From: Bradyrhizobium sp. ARR65
Lineage (GTDB): Bacteria > Pseudomonadota > Alphaproteobacteria > Rhizobiales > Xanthobacteraceae
Direction of reading: 5' to 3'
Length of the DNA: 64,000 nt
Assembly: GCF_000472385.1 (NCBI RefSeq)
Contig: NZ_AWZU01000004.1
Location: forward strand, 186,222-250,221
In this document: piece after piece, positions 54,088 through 62,867 of the stretch
How the letters are laid out: each line of letters starts with the position of its first letter
Position numbering within the stretch: the stretch's first letter is position 1
Notes under the pieces: generated by a model
What the model was told of the DNA's origin: nothing
Seen by the model: the letters and a program-made list of their open reading frames with translations, nothing else
Database searches by the model: none
Made by a program: the position numbers and the translations under genes

Positions 54088-55002
54088 ATGCCGATGCTGG
54101 AACCGCAACTGTGTGCGACGACGCGTGGCCCGCTGCAGCGCTGGCTGGGAGTTTCGTTGCTCGCGATCTTTGCTGCCTTGGGCGGCTTGGCGGCGTCGCG
54201 AGCCCAGGTAAATGAGAGCGGCGATCTCTCCATCGAGCTGGTCGATCCGAAGGTATTGAGGGTGTGCGCCGACCCGCGCAACATGCCGTTTTCGAACGAG
54301 CAGGGCGAGGGCTTCGAAAACAAGCTCGCCGAACTGTTTGCCGAGAAGCTTCAGAAGAAGCTGGATTACGCCTACTATCCCGGGGCCAGCGGCTTCGTAC
54401 GCAATACGCTCGGCTCCCATCGCTGCGACGTCATCATGGGCTTTCCGCAAGGTGACGACCTCGCGCAAGGCACGAACCCCTATTATCGCACGGCTTATGC
54501 GCTGATTACCAAACAGGGGAGCGGCCTCGAGGAGGTGACGACGCTTGAAGACGAGCATCTGAAAGACAAGCATATCGGCATCGTCGCCGGTACGCCGCCC
54601 GCGACCTACATGGCCGTCGATGGACTGATGGCGAACGCAAAGCCTTACCCGCTGATGATCGATACGCGTGTCGATTCCTCGGCGGAAGCCATGATCAAGG
54701 ATCTCACCTCGGGCGCGATCGATGCCGGCGTGCTCTGGGGGCCGATGGCCGGCTATTATGCCAAGAAGGCGGGAGCGGCGCTGCACGTCACACCTTTGGT
54801 CAAGGAAACCGCGGGGCCGAAACTGGTCTATCGAGTAGGTATGGGCGTTCGGCCTTCCGACCAGAACTGGAAGCGGCAGCTCAACCGCTTGATCGAAGAG
54901 AACCAGCCGGCGATCAACAAGATATTGCTCGACTTCGGCGTGCCCTTGCTCGACGAGAACGACCAGCCGATCACGTTGGAGACGGCATCAAAGTCGCCAT
55001 GA
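54088..55002 (+). CDS. xoxJ: XoxJ/MxaJ-type periplasmic binding protein
   Basis: The 304-residue protein has a signal peptide (to about 39) and the family 3 binding-protein fold seen in quinoprotein-associated XoxJ/MxaJ proteins: LRVCADPRNMPFSNEQGEGFENKLAELF, GSHRCDVIMGFP and the C-terminal GMGVRPSDQNWK. XoxJ is thought to help activate or mature XoxF; its exact role is unproven. GGAGG lies nine bases before the ATG. It overlaps the CXXCW-protein gene by 4 bp and is about 9 kb from xoxF. Confidence 0.92.
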   Translation: MPMLEPQLCATTRGPLQRWLGVSLLAIFAALGGLAASRAQVNESGDLSIELVDPKVLRVCADPRNMPFSNEQGEGFENKLAELFAEKLQKKLDYAYYPGASGFVRNTLGSHRCDVIMGFPQGDDLAQGTNPYYRTAYALITKQGSGLEEVTTLEDEHLKDKHIGIVAGTPPATYMAVDGLMANAKPYPLMIDTRVDSSAEAMIKDLTSGAIDAGVLWGPMAGYYAKKAGAALHVTPLVKETAGPKLVYRVGMGVRPSDQNWKRQLNRLIEENQPAINKILLDFGVPLLDENDQPITLETASKSP

Positions 55003-55568
55003 CGCCAAAACTGGCCGGCGTGGTCCTGCTGGGCATCGCATCAGCAGCCTTCGCGCAGCCGAATGTTACAGAACCCGAGGATTACCGAACCGAGAACTAC
55101 CGCGCGCCGGTGCCCGCGACGCTCACCGGAGCACGGGTGTTGACGACCGCCGAGGCTGCGGCGATCTGGCGCGCGAAGAGCGGGGTTTTCATCGACGTGC
55201 TGCCGCGGCCGCCAAAACCGAAAGGTCTGCCTGAAGGCACGGTCTGGCGCAACAAGCCGCGGTTCGATATTCCCGGCAGCATCTGGTTGCCTGACACCGG
55301 CTACGGAAGACTGGCGCCGGTGACCGAGCACTATCTGCAGCGCGGCGTTGCGGGCGCATCCCACGGCGATAAGGCCGCGCTGCTCGTGGTCTATTGTCAG
55401 GCCGATTGCTGGATGTCGTGGAACGCCGCCAAGCGAATCCTCTCCTACGGCTATTCCAACATCGCCTGGTATCCGGAAGGCACGGACGGCTGGGAGCGCG
55501 CCAACCTGCCGTTGACGGAGGCGCAGCCCGAGCTTCGCCCCGATGAGGATACGCCGCCTTCCCACTAG
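54999..55568 (+). CDS. PQQ-dependent catabolism-associated CXXCW-motif protein (rhodanese-like)
   Basis: The 189-residue exported protein is of the rhodanese-like family tied to PQQ alcohol oxidation. The motif reads C133-Q-A-D-C137-W138 (YCQADCWMSWNAAKR), so the Cys are three residues apart. The FIDVLPRPPKPKGLP and IPGSIWLPDTGYG blocks are typical. It is translationally coupled to xoxJ, which hints at joint action in dehydrogenase maturation or redox control. The role is not established. Confidence 0.9.
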   Translation: MTPKLAGVVLLGIASAAFAQPNVTEPEDYRTENYRAPVPATLTGARVLTTAEAAAIWRAKSGVFIDVLPRPPKPKGLPEGTVWRNKPRFDIPGSIWLPDTGYGRLAPVTEHYLQRGVAGASHGDKAALLVVYCQADCWMSWNAAKRILSYGYSNIAWYPEGTDGWERANLPLTEAQPELRPDEDTPPSH

Positions 55569-55635
55569 CACAGCGCGGGGCGGGCACCGACCGTCGACGC
55601 GATGCCGTTGCGCGATCAGGATTTATTGCGGAATG

Positions 55636-55929
55636 TCACCGTTTTTGAAGCTTGGTGATGGTCTTGGAGCCATTTCCGGCAAGCGAATAGGTCACTCTGT
55701 CGCCCGCATGGACGGCATCGAGCAGTTTGCCGTCTTGCACCTTGAACTCCTCGGTCGGGCCGCCGGTGCTTGCGCCGACAGTGTTGTCTTGAATCTGCTG
55801 GATCGCAACCGTGCCGTTGAGGCGGTTAATCTGCGTAATCATTCCCGCAACGTCGTTCTGGGCCAGCGCTCCATTTGCCAGGACATTGGTGGCTATAACG
55901 CTCGCCAGAATGCTCTTTGCTGCTTTCAT
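55636..55929 (-). CDS. CusF-like small periplasmic protein
   Basis: From the ATG at 55929 (GGAGG upstream) the protein has 97 residues: a signal peptide ending near ALAQ and a small beta-barrel-like domain (GMITQINRLNGTVAIQ, EEFKVQDGKLLDAVHAGDRVTYSLAG, TITKLQKR). This is the OB-fold of CusF-type copper-binding proteins. The usual Met/His/Trp copper ligands are not clear, so metal binding is uncertain. It is the last gene of the PQQ-associated ABC run. Confidence 0.75.
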   Translation of the reverse strand: MKAAKSILASVIATNVLANGALAQNDVAGMITQINRLNGTVAIQQIQDNTVGASTGGPTEEFKVQDGKLLDAVHAGDRVTYSLAGNGSKTITKLQKR

Positions 55930-56057
55930 CAACGCCTCCGATTTTGCGGTCCTGCAACAAGAGGTCAGCATCGGATTTGGTTCCCGCGCGGCAGGCTCCA
56001 GTTCCCTGCAGCCGGGCCGATCGATGCGGAGGCTTGCGTAACGGCACACCGTCCGCG

Positions 56058-56672
56058 CTATTCCAATTCCTGCTGGATCTCGCGGCCAAGCGCGAATAGT
56101 CGTTGATCGATGGTGGTCGGCACCTCACAGACATATTTGACGACGCGCCGACGGTCTTCGAAGATTCGCGTCTCCCAAAGGAGTTGATTGCTGAGCTCGT
56201 CGATCTTGGTTTGATCGGGTGACGAGGAGCTTTGCATATTTTGCAGGTTGATGGTGTCGGACCGGATCTTTTCCGCCGCATCGCGCTGCTTGCGCATCAC
56301 CCGTTCGAGCCCGTTCATCACGGACGAGCGCTCGGCATTGAGCGTCTCGAACAGGCCTGCGAAGACAAGCTTGCCGGCCATGACCTTGTCGCCGGCCGAA
56401 CTCGCCAGAAAGTCCTTGATGTCTTTCTCTGCTTCTTCAAGGGGAGTGCGCCTTGCGGCAACCTTCGCCACCAATGCGCTCACCTTGGGATCATCCTTCC
56501 ATTTGTTCTGCACATCGTCGATCGGCGGACCGGCCCACACTGCAGCCAGCGAAATCTCCGGTACCTTGGCCTGGGCGCAAGGCCAATCGGGGTAGCGTGG
56601 ATCGGCGGCGTGGCAGAGTTGGTTCGATGCTGCCAGCGCGACCAGCGCACCCGTGATGATCGGCCACTTCAT
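56058..56672 (-). CDS. Exported helical protein of the PQQ-associated ABC cluster
   Basis: The 204-residue protein has a signal peptide to about 22 and a mature part with a conserved start, DPRYPDWPCAQAKVPEISLAAVWAGPP, followed by long helices that may form coiled coils (about 75-150) and a final VCEVPTTIDQRLFALGREIQQ. Its start overlaps the permease stop by 4 bp. It belongs to uncharacterised proteins that keep company with the PQQ-linked ABC genes. Function unknown. Confidence 0.8.
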   Translation of the reverse strand: MKWPIITGALVALAASNQLCHAADPRYPDWPCAQAKVPEISLAAVWAGPPIDDVQNKWKDDPKVSALVAKVAARRTPLEEAEKDIKDFLASSAGDKVMAGKLVFAGLFETLNAERSSVMNGLERVMRKQRDAAEKIRSDTINLQNMQSSSSPDQTKIDELSNQLLWETRIFEDRRRVVKYVCEVPTTIDQRLFALGREIQQELE

Positions 56673-57517
56673 GTCTCACCTCCGGCAGGGCCGCGGCGGC
56701 TGAAGCCGCGCGATGGATCGTAGGCCAGGATCGCACCAATCATGAAGACGGCCGTGCAGCCGGCAACGACGCCCAAGGAGATCCAGTTTATCTTTCCGTA
56801 AAGGGCGAAGCGGATCAGTTCGACCGCATGGGTGAACGGATTGGCCTGGCACACATAATAGAGCATCGGGCTTCCTTCCTGAACCCGCCAGAGCGGGTAA
56901 AGCGCCGATGAAGCGAAGAACATCGGGAAGATCACGAAGTTCATCACGCCGGCAAAGTTCTCGAGCTGCTTGATGCCGGAGGAGATCAGCATGCCGAGCG
57001 CACCCAGCATCAGCCCGGACAGGACCAGCGCCGGCAGCACCGTCAGATATCCGATCGGCGGCGGTTCGATATCCCAGAACCAGGCAATCAGCAGGAAGGC
57101 ATAGACCTGCAGCAGTGAAACCGCGGTGCCGGCCAGGAGCTTGCTGAACAGGAGATACCAGCGGGGTATCGGGCTCACCAGCAAGGTGCGCATATTGCCC
57201 ATCTCGCGGTCGTAGACCATTGAAAGCGACGATTGCATGCCGTTGAAGAGCTGGATCATCGCCATCAATCCGGGCGCGATATAAACCTCGTAGAGGATGT
57301 AGGTTTCGTAGGGCGGGATAATGGAGATGCCGAGCACCTGGCGGAAGCCGGCCGCGAAGATGAATAGCCACACCAGCGGCCTCACCAAAGCGGAGATGAA
57401 GCGTTCGCGTTGATGCAGGAAGCGAAGGCCCTCGCGCCAGACGATACCGGTCAGACACGTGATATATTCGCCAAAAGTAAAGCCCCTTGGCCTGTCGTTC
57501 ATCGTCGTTGTTGTCAC
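56669..57517 (-). CDS. ABC-2 type permease of the PQQ alcohol-oxidation-associated ABC system
   Basis: The 282-residue membrane protein has six predicted helices and the ABC-2 profile (GIVWREGLRFLHQRERFISALVRPLVWLFIFAAGF, then GNMRTLLVSPIPRWYLL). ABC-2 permeases usually export. It overlaps the ATPase gene by 4 bp. The cargo is unknown. Confidence 0.88.
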   Translation of the reverse strand: MTTTTMNDRPRGFTFGEYITCLTGIVWREGLRFLHQRERFISALVRPLVWLFIFAAGFRQVLGISIIPPYETYILYEVYIAPGLMAMIQLFNGMQSSLSMVYDREMGNMRTLLVSPIPRWYLLFSKLLAGTAVSLLQVYAFLLIAWFWDIEPPPIGYLTVLPALVLSGLMLGALGMLISSGIKQLENFAGVMNFVIFPMFFASSALYPLWRVQEGSPMLYYVCQANPFTHAVELIRFALYGKINWISLGVVAGCTAVFMIGAILAYDPSRGFSRRGPAGGET

Positions 57518-58356
57518 GGCTCAGATCCTCCGAGGCCCGTAGCCTGGGTCAGGCGCATGAATGCGGAATGGACGTCCTGACCTCCGGCCGTGGCAACGAC
57601 GTCCGAGACCCGACCGCGCGCGAGCATTTTTCCCTGGTGCAGGACGACGAGATCATCGCTCGCGACGATCTCGTCGAACAAATGGGTGGCCCACAGCACG
57701 CCGATGCCCTGTTCCGCCACGAGCTGCCTGACATGACCGAGAATGTCGGCGCGAGCCTTGACGTCGAGCCCCACGGTCGGTTCGTCGAGCAGAAGCAGAC
57801 GCGGCCGATGCAGCAGGGCACGGGCGATTTCCACGCGCCGCATCTGACCGCCGGAGAGGTCGCGCACCTTGCTGCCGGCGCGGTCGGCAAGACCGATACG
57901 CGAAAGCAGTTCGAGGCTGCGCCGGCTCGCTTCGCCTCGGCCAATGCCATGGAGGGCGGCGTGATAAAGCAGGTTCTGTTTGACCGACAGGTCGAGATCG
58001 AGCGTGCGTGGCTGGAATACCACGCCCATGAGCCGCAGCGCCTCGCTGGGCTCGCGGCCGATGTCATGGCCGAAAATGCTGATCTGTCCGGTTTGAATGC
58101 CGAACAGACGCGTAACCAGGGAGAACAGCGTGCTTTTGCCGGCACCGTTGAGGCCGAGCAGGGCTGTGAAGCTCGCCGGCGCGACGGTAAAGCTGATCCC
58201 GGCCAATGCGCGCCTTGGGCCATAGGAATGGCTGACGCTGACGATCGACAACGCCGGTATGTCGGCGAGCATCTGTCTCGGATTTGCGGCCAACTGCGGC
58301 TGCATGCCGCCGGGCGAGTCAGCCATCGTCATCGCGGCGACATCGTGATGCCCCAT
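57514..58356 (-). CDS. ABC ATP-binding protein of the PQQ alcohol-oxidation-associated system
   Basis: The 280-residue ATPase has Walker A GLNGAGKST, Q-loop VFQPRTLDLDLS, signature LSGGQMRRV and Walker B LLLLDEPTVGLD, all canonical. It starts inside the end of the beta-propeller gene (28-bp overlap). It drives the ABC-2 permease. This type is named for co-occurrence with PQQ-dependent alcohol dehydrogenase systems. Confidence 0.9.
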   Translation of the reverse strand: MGHHDVAAMTMADSPGGMQPQLAANPRQMLADIPALSIVSVSHSYGPRRALAGISFTVAPASFTALLGLNGAGKSTLFSLVTRLFGIQTGQISIFGHDIGREPSEALRLMGVVFQPRTLDLDLSVKQNLLYHAALHGIGRGEASRRSLELLSRIGLADRAGSKVRDLSGGQMRRVEIARALLHRPRLLLLDEPTVGLDVKARADILGHVRQLVAEQGIGVLWATHLFDEIVASDDLVVLHQGKMLARGRVSDVVATAGGQDVHSAFMRLTQATGLGGSEP

Positions 58357-59300
58357 GGCAACTCTCCGACCTGGATTGTCTTGATCACTTTTTGCGCGGC
58401 CACATCGATTACCGAGACGTCGTTGGAAACGCCGTTGGTTGTCAGCAGGTATTTTTCATCAGGCGTGAACGCCATGTGCCAGACCCGCTGGCCGACCAGT
58501 AGATATTTGGTCACCTTATGGCTCGTCGCATCGACCACGGCGATGCGATTGGCAGGACCTAGCGCGACAAAGGCCGTTTTGTCGTCCTTCGTGATGCCGA
58601 TGCCGACCGCCTGGATCGCTTCGCGTCGCAAACCAGGAATACTGAATTCGATCTTGCCGGTCACAGCATGCTTGACCGGATCGATGATCGACACCGTGCC
58701 TCCGATCTCGGACGACACCCACAATTCGGAGCCGTCAGACTTGAATGCGGCAAATCGCGGCCGGGAATCCACGAGTACGCTGGCAACGACCTGGCGCTTC
58801 GCCGTGTCGATGAAATGCGCCATATTGGTGGTTTCGGAGGTGTTGATCAGGATCTTGCCATCCGGACTAATCGCCATGCCCTCGGGCTCGACACCGACCT
58901 GAATGTCACCGAGCCGGGCGCGCTTTTCGAGATCGATGACCGTGACGGTGTTATCGTTCTCGTTCGCGACATAGAGGATCTTGCCGGCGGCATCCTGGGT
59001 GAATAATTCAGGATCTGGTCCCGAGGGCAGGGTGTCGACGACCTGCTTTTTCGCGGTATCGATCACGTCGATGGTGTCGTCATCTCCGACTGCGACCATC
59101 ACGAACTTTCCGTCCCGCGAGAACTCGATGCCGCGCGGCCGCTGGCCAACTTTGATAGTGTCAGTGACGGCCCAACTGTCAGTATCGATCACCGAGACAG
59201 TATTGCCCTTCTCATTCGATACATAGGCAATGAAGGCCTGCGCGGGCGACATCGCCGCGAGCCACACGGCCAGTCCGGGAAGCAGGCAGTAGCGCCACAT
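58329..59300 (-). CDS. PQQ-dependent catabolism-associated beta-propeller protein (YVTN repeats)
   Basis: The 323-residue exported protein has a signal to about 22 and seven YVTN-type propeller repeats (AYVSNEKGNTVSVIDTDSWAV, LYVANENDNTVTVIDLEKRA, LLTTNGVSNDVSVIDVAAQKV). It carries no PQQ-enzyme metal or Trp-docking motifs, so it is not itself a dehydrogenase. It is encoded between the binding protein and the ATPase of the ABC system. It may be a periplasmic platform or sensor. Confidence 0.9.
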   Translation of the reverse strand: MWRYCLLPGLAVWLAAMSPAQAFIAYVSNEKGNTVSVIDTDSWAVTDTIKVGQRPRGIEFSRDGKFVMVAVGDDDTIDVIDTAKKQVVDTLPSGPDPELFTQDAAGKILYVANENDNTVTVIDLEKRARLGDIQVGVEPEGMAISPDGKILINTSETTNMAHFIDTAKRQVVASVLVDSRPRFAAFKSDGSELWVSSEIGGTVSIIDPVKHAVTGKIEFSIPGLRREAIQAVGIGITKDDKTAFVALGPANRIAVVDATSHKVTKYLLVGQRVWHMAFTPDEKYLLTTNGVSNDVSVIDVAAQKVIKTIQVGELPWGITMSPR

Positions 59301-59318
59301 GCGCGTTTCACTCCATCC

Positions 59319-60500
59319 TCAACGCAGCTTGCACTTGGTTTCGGGTCGATCGACGCCGAGCGTGTCGAGTTCCGAGACCTGATGTAGAAAGCCCTCCTGG
59401 GGCGAGACCGAAACCACCATGCGCCCATCGGCCAACAGGATGGGCTGGCGGAGCTGCAGGTTCCAGTCCCGCAGGGTCAGCGGCTGGCCCTTGAAGGCCG
59501 CAAGGGCAAAGTCCGGCCCTCTGATGAAGTCGACCAGCTTCTTGAGGTCGCTGGAGTTGGTGCGTGACGCTGCTTCGCCGACCATGCGCGCCGCGGTCCA
59601 GGCCTGCATGTCCAGCGCCGTCATGTGTCGCGAAGTCAGTTTCACGAACCGGTTCTGCAATTGGATTGCGCCCCATTGATCGTGCGCGGCGTCCCAACTG
59701 GTCGGTACCAGGCCCGCAGAGCCCGCGACCGGCCGCGGGTCCCAGGTCCGGTAGGGTAGATAGGAGGCAAAGACTTCGCTTTCGTCGGCCGCGACCAGGA
59801 CGTCATAGGCGGGGGCCTGCTGCGTGAACACAGGCATCTGGCGTTGGATCAGCGTCACCCCGCTGTCGGTGCGGCGCGCTCCGCCGGTATCCTCGAAGGT
59901 GCGCTCCTGGACAATCTTGGCGCCAAAACGCGTGGCCGCGCGGCGGAATGCGTCGGCATAGAGCTTGTCTTTCTCGTGTGAGCCGACCACGAGCAGCCAG
60001 CGCTTCCATTGCTTCCACACCAAATATTGGGCGAGCGCATCCGCCAGCATCGAACGCGTCGGGGCGACATGGATGACGTTGGCGCGGCAGTCTTCCTCGC
60101 GTAAGCGATCGTCGATCGCCCCGGCATTCAGCAGCACGGTGCCGCGGTCGCGCAGCGCGTCGGCCGCCTTGAGCAGGTCGTCCGGGGGGAGATCGGCGAT
60201 GATGAAACCATCGTGGCCGGCCAGCGTCTTGGCCGCCGTGACCACGTCATCGCCATCCTTGAGCCTGATTTCGTCGAGCTTAAAACGCTGATTGAGGAAT
60301 TTCCCGGTCGTGTTGTTGTCTTCGATGGCGAGGCGCGCGCCAGCCACGCCGTTGTTTTCCGTCGGCTGCTCAACCAGGGATAATGTCGATTGGATGGCGG
60401 CGCGGTGGAGATAGCCAATGTCGATCTCGATCGGGTCCGCTGCAAGCACGGGCGTCGCAAGCAAGCCCAAGCCAACCGCCCCGACCAACCACCGGACCAT
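59319..60500 (-). CDS. PQQ-associated ABC-type periplasmic binding protein (branched-chain amino-acid-like fold)
   Basis: The start at 60500 (GGGAGG upstream) gives 393 residues with a signal peptide to about 20. It has the type I periplasmic-binding fold (VGYLHRAAI-like start, IAGARLAIEDNNTTG, LLVVGSHEKDKLYADAFRRAATRFGA). It is the first gene of the ABC run. Such proteins co-occur with PQQ alcohol oxidation, though the pairing of a binding protein with an ABC-2 exporter is odd. The ligand is unknown. Confidence 0.88.
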   Translation of the reverse strand: MVRWLVGAVGLGLLATPVLAADPIEIDIGYLHRAAIQSTLSLVEQPTENNGVAGARLAIEDNNTTGKFLNQRFKLDEIRLKDGDDVVTAAKTLAGHDGFIIADLPPDDLLKAADALRDRGTVLLNAGAIDDRLREEDCRANVIHVAPTRSMLADALAQYLVWKQWKRWLLVVGSHEKDKLYADAFRRAATRFGAKIVQERTFEDTGGARRTDSGVTLIQRQMPVFTQQAPAYDVLVAADESEVFASYLPYRTWDPRPVAGSAGLVPTSWDAAHDQWGAIQLQNRFVKLTSRHMTALDMQAWTAARMVGEAASRTNSSDLKKLVDFIRGPDFALAAFKGQPLTLRDWNLQLRQPILLADGRMVVSVSPQEGFLHQVSELDTLGVDRPETKCKLR

Positions 60501-60624
60501 AATTCCTCCCGAAAACTCATCCTTCGCCTGAACCGACGATAGGCCTCTTGGCTTGAAACAAGACCGAATTATGCTGGTGTTGCAAGCCCGCATTTTGTCG
60601 TTATGCCATCAGGGGATCACCATC

Positions 60625-61140
60625 ATGAGAGCATGGCTCGCTGCTATCGTGCTGGCGCTCGCCATTTCAGCGCCCGCACGCGCCGATCCGCCCAAACTCG
60701 CGGTGTTCGATTTCGAACTGCTCGATACCAGCCTGCAGGGGCAGATGAGCGGACCGCGAAAGGACGAGCAGGAGCGGCTCGTCCGGGCCGGCGATCAGCT
60801 GCGCAAGGAACTTGCGGAATCCGGCAAGTTCCAACTGCTTGACGTTGCGCCGGTCAATGCTGCGGCGCATGCCAGCAATCTGCAGGCCTGCGGCGGCTGC
60901 GACGTCAAGCTGGCGCAGCAGCTCGGCGCCGATCTCTATATCATCGGCGTCGTGCAGAAGGTGTCCGACCTCATCCTGATCATGAGCATCTACGTGCATG
61001 ACGCGCACACGGGAAATCTGGTTACCGCGATGAACGCCGACCTTCGCGGCAACAATGACGAATCCTGGTCGCGTGCGACGGCCTACCTCGTGCGCAACCG
61101 GTTGCTTGCCCCGCATTACGGTGCGCCGCAGCCGCAATAG
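60625..61140 (+). CDS. Exported DUF2380/DUF3280-like protein
   Basis: From the ATG at 60625 (AGGGGA upstream) the protein has 171 residues with a signal peptide to about 21 (PARA). The mature domain PKLAVFDFELLDTSLQG, LRKELAESGKFQLLDVAP and GADLYIIGVVQKVSDLILIMSIYVHDAHTG matches uncharacterised proteins near PQQ and methanol genes. A Cys pair sits in QACGGCDVK. It is divergent from the ABC binding-protein gene and convergent with fghA. Confidence 0.82.
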   Translation: MRAWLAAIVLALAISAPARADPPKLAVFDFELLDTSLQGQMSGPRKDEQERLVRAGDQLRKELAESGKFQLLDVAPVNAAAHASNLQACGGCDVKLAQQLGADLYIIGVVQKVSDLILIMSIYVHDAHTGNLVTAMNADLRGNNDESWSRATAYLVRNRLLAPHYGAPQPQ

Positions 61141-61149
61141 AGTGCGTGG

Positions 61150-61995
61150 TCAAGCCTTCAGGCGAGCAGCGTGCCAGCGCAGATGATCGCTCATGAAGGT
61201 CGAGATGAAGTAGTAGCTGTGGTCGTAACCTTCTTGGCGGCGCAGGGTGAGGGGAATCTTGGCCTTCTCGCTGGCGGCCTTCAGCAATTCCGGGCGAAGC
61301 TGCTCGGTCAGGAATTGATCGGCATCGCCGTAATCGACCAGAAATTCAGAGAACCGCGCCCCGTCTTCGATCAAGGCGACGGTGTCGTGCTTTCGCCAGG
61401 TTTCCTTGTCGGCACCGAGATAGCCTCCGAGCGCCTTGATGCCCCAGGGTACTTGTGACGGCGCCACGATCGGCGCAAAGGCGCTTGCCGCCCGGTAGCG
61501 CTCGGGGTAGCGCAACGCAATCGTGAGCGCCCCGTGTCCGCCCATGGAGTGCCCGAGGATGGACTGCCGTTTCGGATCAACCGGGAAATTTTCGGCGATC
61601 AGCTCCGGCAATTCTTCGGTGACGTAGCTCCACATACGGTAGTTGCGCGCAAAAGGCTCTTGGGTCGCGTCGACATAAAAACCCGCGCCGAGCCCGAAGT
61701 CATAGGCATTTGCGGGATCGCCGGGCACATCGGCGCCGCGTGGGCTGGTGTCGGGAGCAACAAAGATCATGCCCAGCTCCGCGCAAGCGCTGCGAAACTC
61801 GCCCTTCTCGGTCACATTGGCATGCGTGCAGGTGAGCCCGGAGAGATAGAACACGACCGGCAGTTTTGTGCCGTCCTGGTGCGGCGGGACATAGACCGAG
61901 AAGGTCATGTCGGTCTTGGTCTGCTGGCTGGCATGCCTATAGACGCCCTGAATGCCGCCGTATGATTTGTTCCGGGAAACCGTCTGTATCGTCAT
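61150..61995 (-). CDS. fghA: S-formylglutathione hydrolase
   Basis: The 281-residue esterase-fold enzyme splits S-formylglutathione to formate and glutathione, the step after FlhA. The nucleophile is S150 in GHSMGG, with D226 (DYGDADQF) and H259 (GYDHSYYF) completing the triad. LSGLTCTHANV is the family's oxyanion region. The ATG at 61995 has AGGA nine bases upstream; a TTG at 62004 is possible. It is about 19 kb from flhA and gfa yet clearly part of the same pathway. Confidence 0.95.
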   Translation of the reverse strand: MTIQTVSRNKSYGGIQGVYRHASQQTKTDMTFSVYVPPHQDGTKLPVVFYLSGLTCTHANVTEKGEFRSACAELGMIFVAPDTSPRGADVPGDPANAYDFGLGAGFYVDATQEPFARNYRMWSYVTEELPELIAENFPVDPKRQSILGHSMGGHGALTIALRYPERYRAASAFAPIVAPSQVPWGIKALGGYLGADKETWRKHDTVALIEDGARFSEFLVDYGDADQFLTEQLRPELLKAASEKAKIPLTLRRQEGYDHSYYFISTFMSDHLRWHAARLKA

Positions 61996-62067
61996 GAGAT
62001 TCAATCCTGCGCGAATGCGATGGCGGGAGCCTTGGATTAGCGAGGCTACGGATGCTATCTGGTCCCT

Positions 62068-62688
62068 TTAGGCCACGCCGCTCTCGATTGCCAGGCGGAC
62101 CAGCTCGACGGACGTACGCACGCCAAGCTTCTGGCGCATGATTGAGGCCGTGTTGGCGACCGTCTTGTACGAGGCTTGGACCAGCCAGGCGATCTCCGAG
62201 AGGCTCTTGCCGGCGCTGAGCAGACGCAAAATTTCCATTTCGCGCGAAGTCAGCTTTGACAGCGGGCTCTGGGCGAATGCCGGTCCGGCAAAGGCGATGC
62301 TCCGCGCCATCGCGCTCGGCAGATAAGTTCCGCCGCTTCCGACTTGCCGGATTGCTTCGACCAGGTCGCAAGGATCGCCGGATTTTGAGACATATCCTTT
62401 CGCGCCAACTTCGATCGCGCGCGCTGCGAAGATCGGATCATCGTTCATGCTGAACATGATGATACGGGCCAAGGCGTCGCGCGCAAGGATGCGTCGCGCC
62501 AGCTCAAATCCCGACACCGTCGGCAGGTTGATGTCGATGACGCTGACATCGGGATGTTCGGCGGTAAAGACACGTTCGCCGCTTTCCGCGTCGGCGGCTT
62601 CCAAAATCATCATCTCGCCTTCGTCGGCGAGCACGGCCCGACAGCCCGAAGCGACAATGGGATGATCATCAACGATCAAAACACGCAT
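62068..62688 (-). CDS. NarL/LuxR-family response regulator
   Basis: From the ATG at 62688 the protein has 206 residues: a receiver domain (VDDHP at the start, phosphoacceptor Asp in SVIDINLP, Lys in GYVSKSG) and a LuxR-type helix-turn-helix (LTSREMEILRLLSAGKSLSEIAWLV, KTVANTASIMRQKLG). It is divergent from the histidine kinase at 62868 and downstream of fghA's far side. The pair resembles FlhR/FlhS of Paracoccus, which controls methanol and formaldehyde oxidation genes, so that role is likely. Confidence 0.88.
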   Translation of the reverse strand: MRVLIVDDHPIVASGCRAVLADEGEMMILEAADAESGERVFTAEHPDVSVIDINLPTVSGFELARRILARDALARIIMFSMNDDPIFAARAIEVGAKGYVSKSGDPCDLVEAIRQVGSGGTYLPSAMARSIAFAGPAFAQSPLSKLTSREMEILRLLSAGKSLSEIAWLVQASYKTVANTASIMRQKLGVRTSVELVRLAIESGVA

Positions 62689-62867
62689 CGGCCTTGGTCC
62701 CGAACAGCCGCGCCGGTCCGCTTTGTTGCAGCGCACCGAACCGAACGCAGGCCAAAATCCCTCCGCGACGCATGTCCACACCGGACGATGCATCGCGAGC
62801 GATGTTGCTATACGGTGGATTAGATAGTCGGCTCATTTATCTGTCAACGCTTCTCAAGAGAAGCGAA

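Noticed and set aside
57487..58902. A 471-codon plus-strand frame
   Set aside because: It is antisense to the PQQ-associated ATPase and propeller genes, with no recognisable domain.
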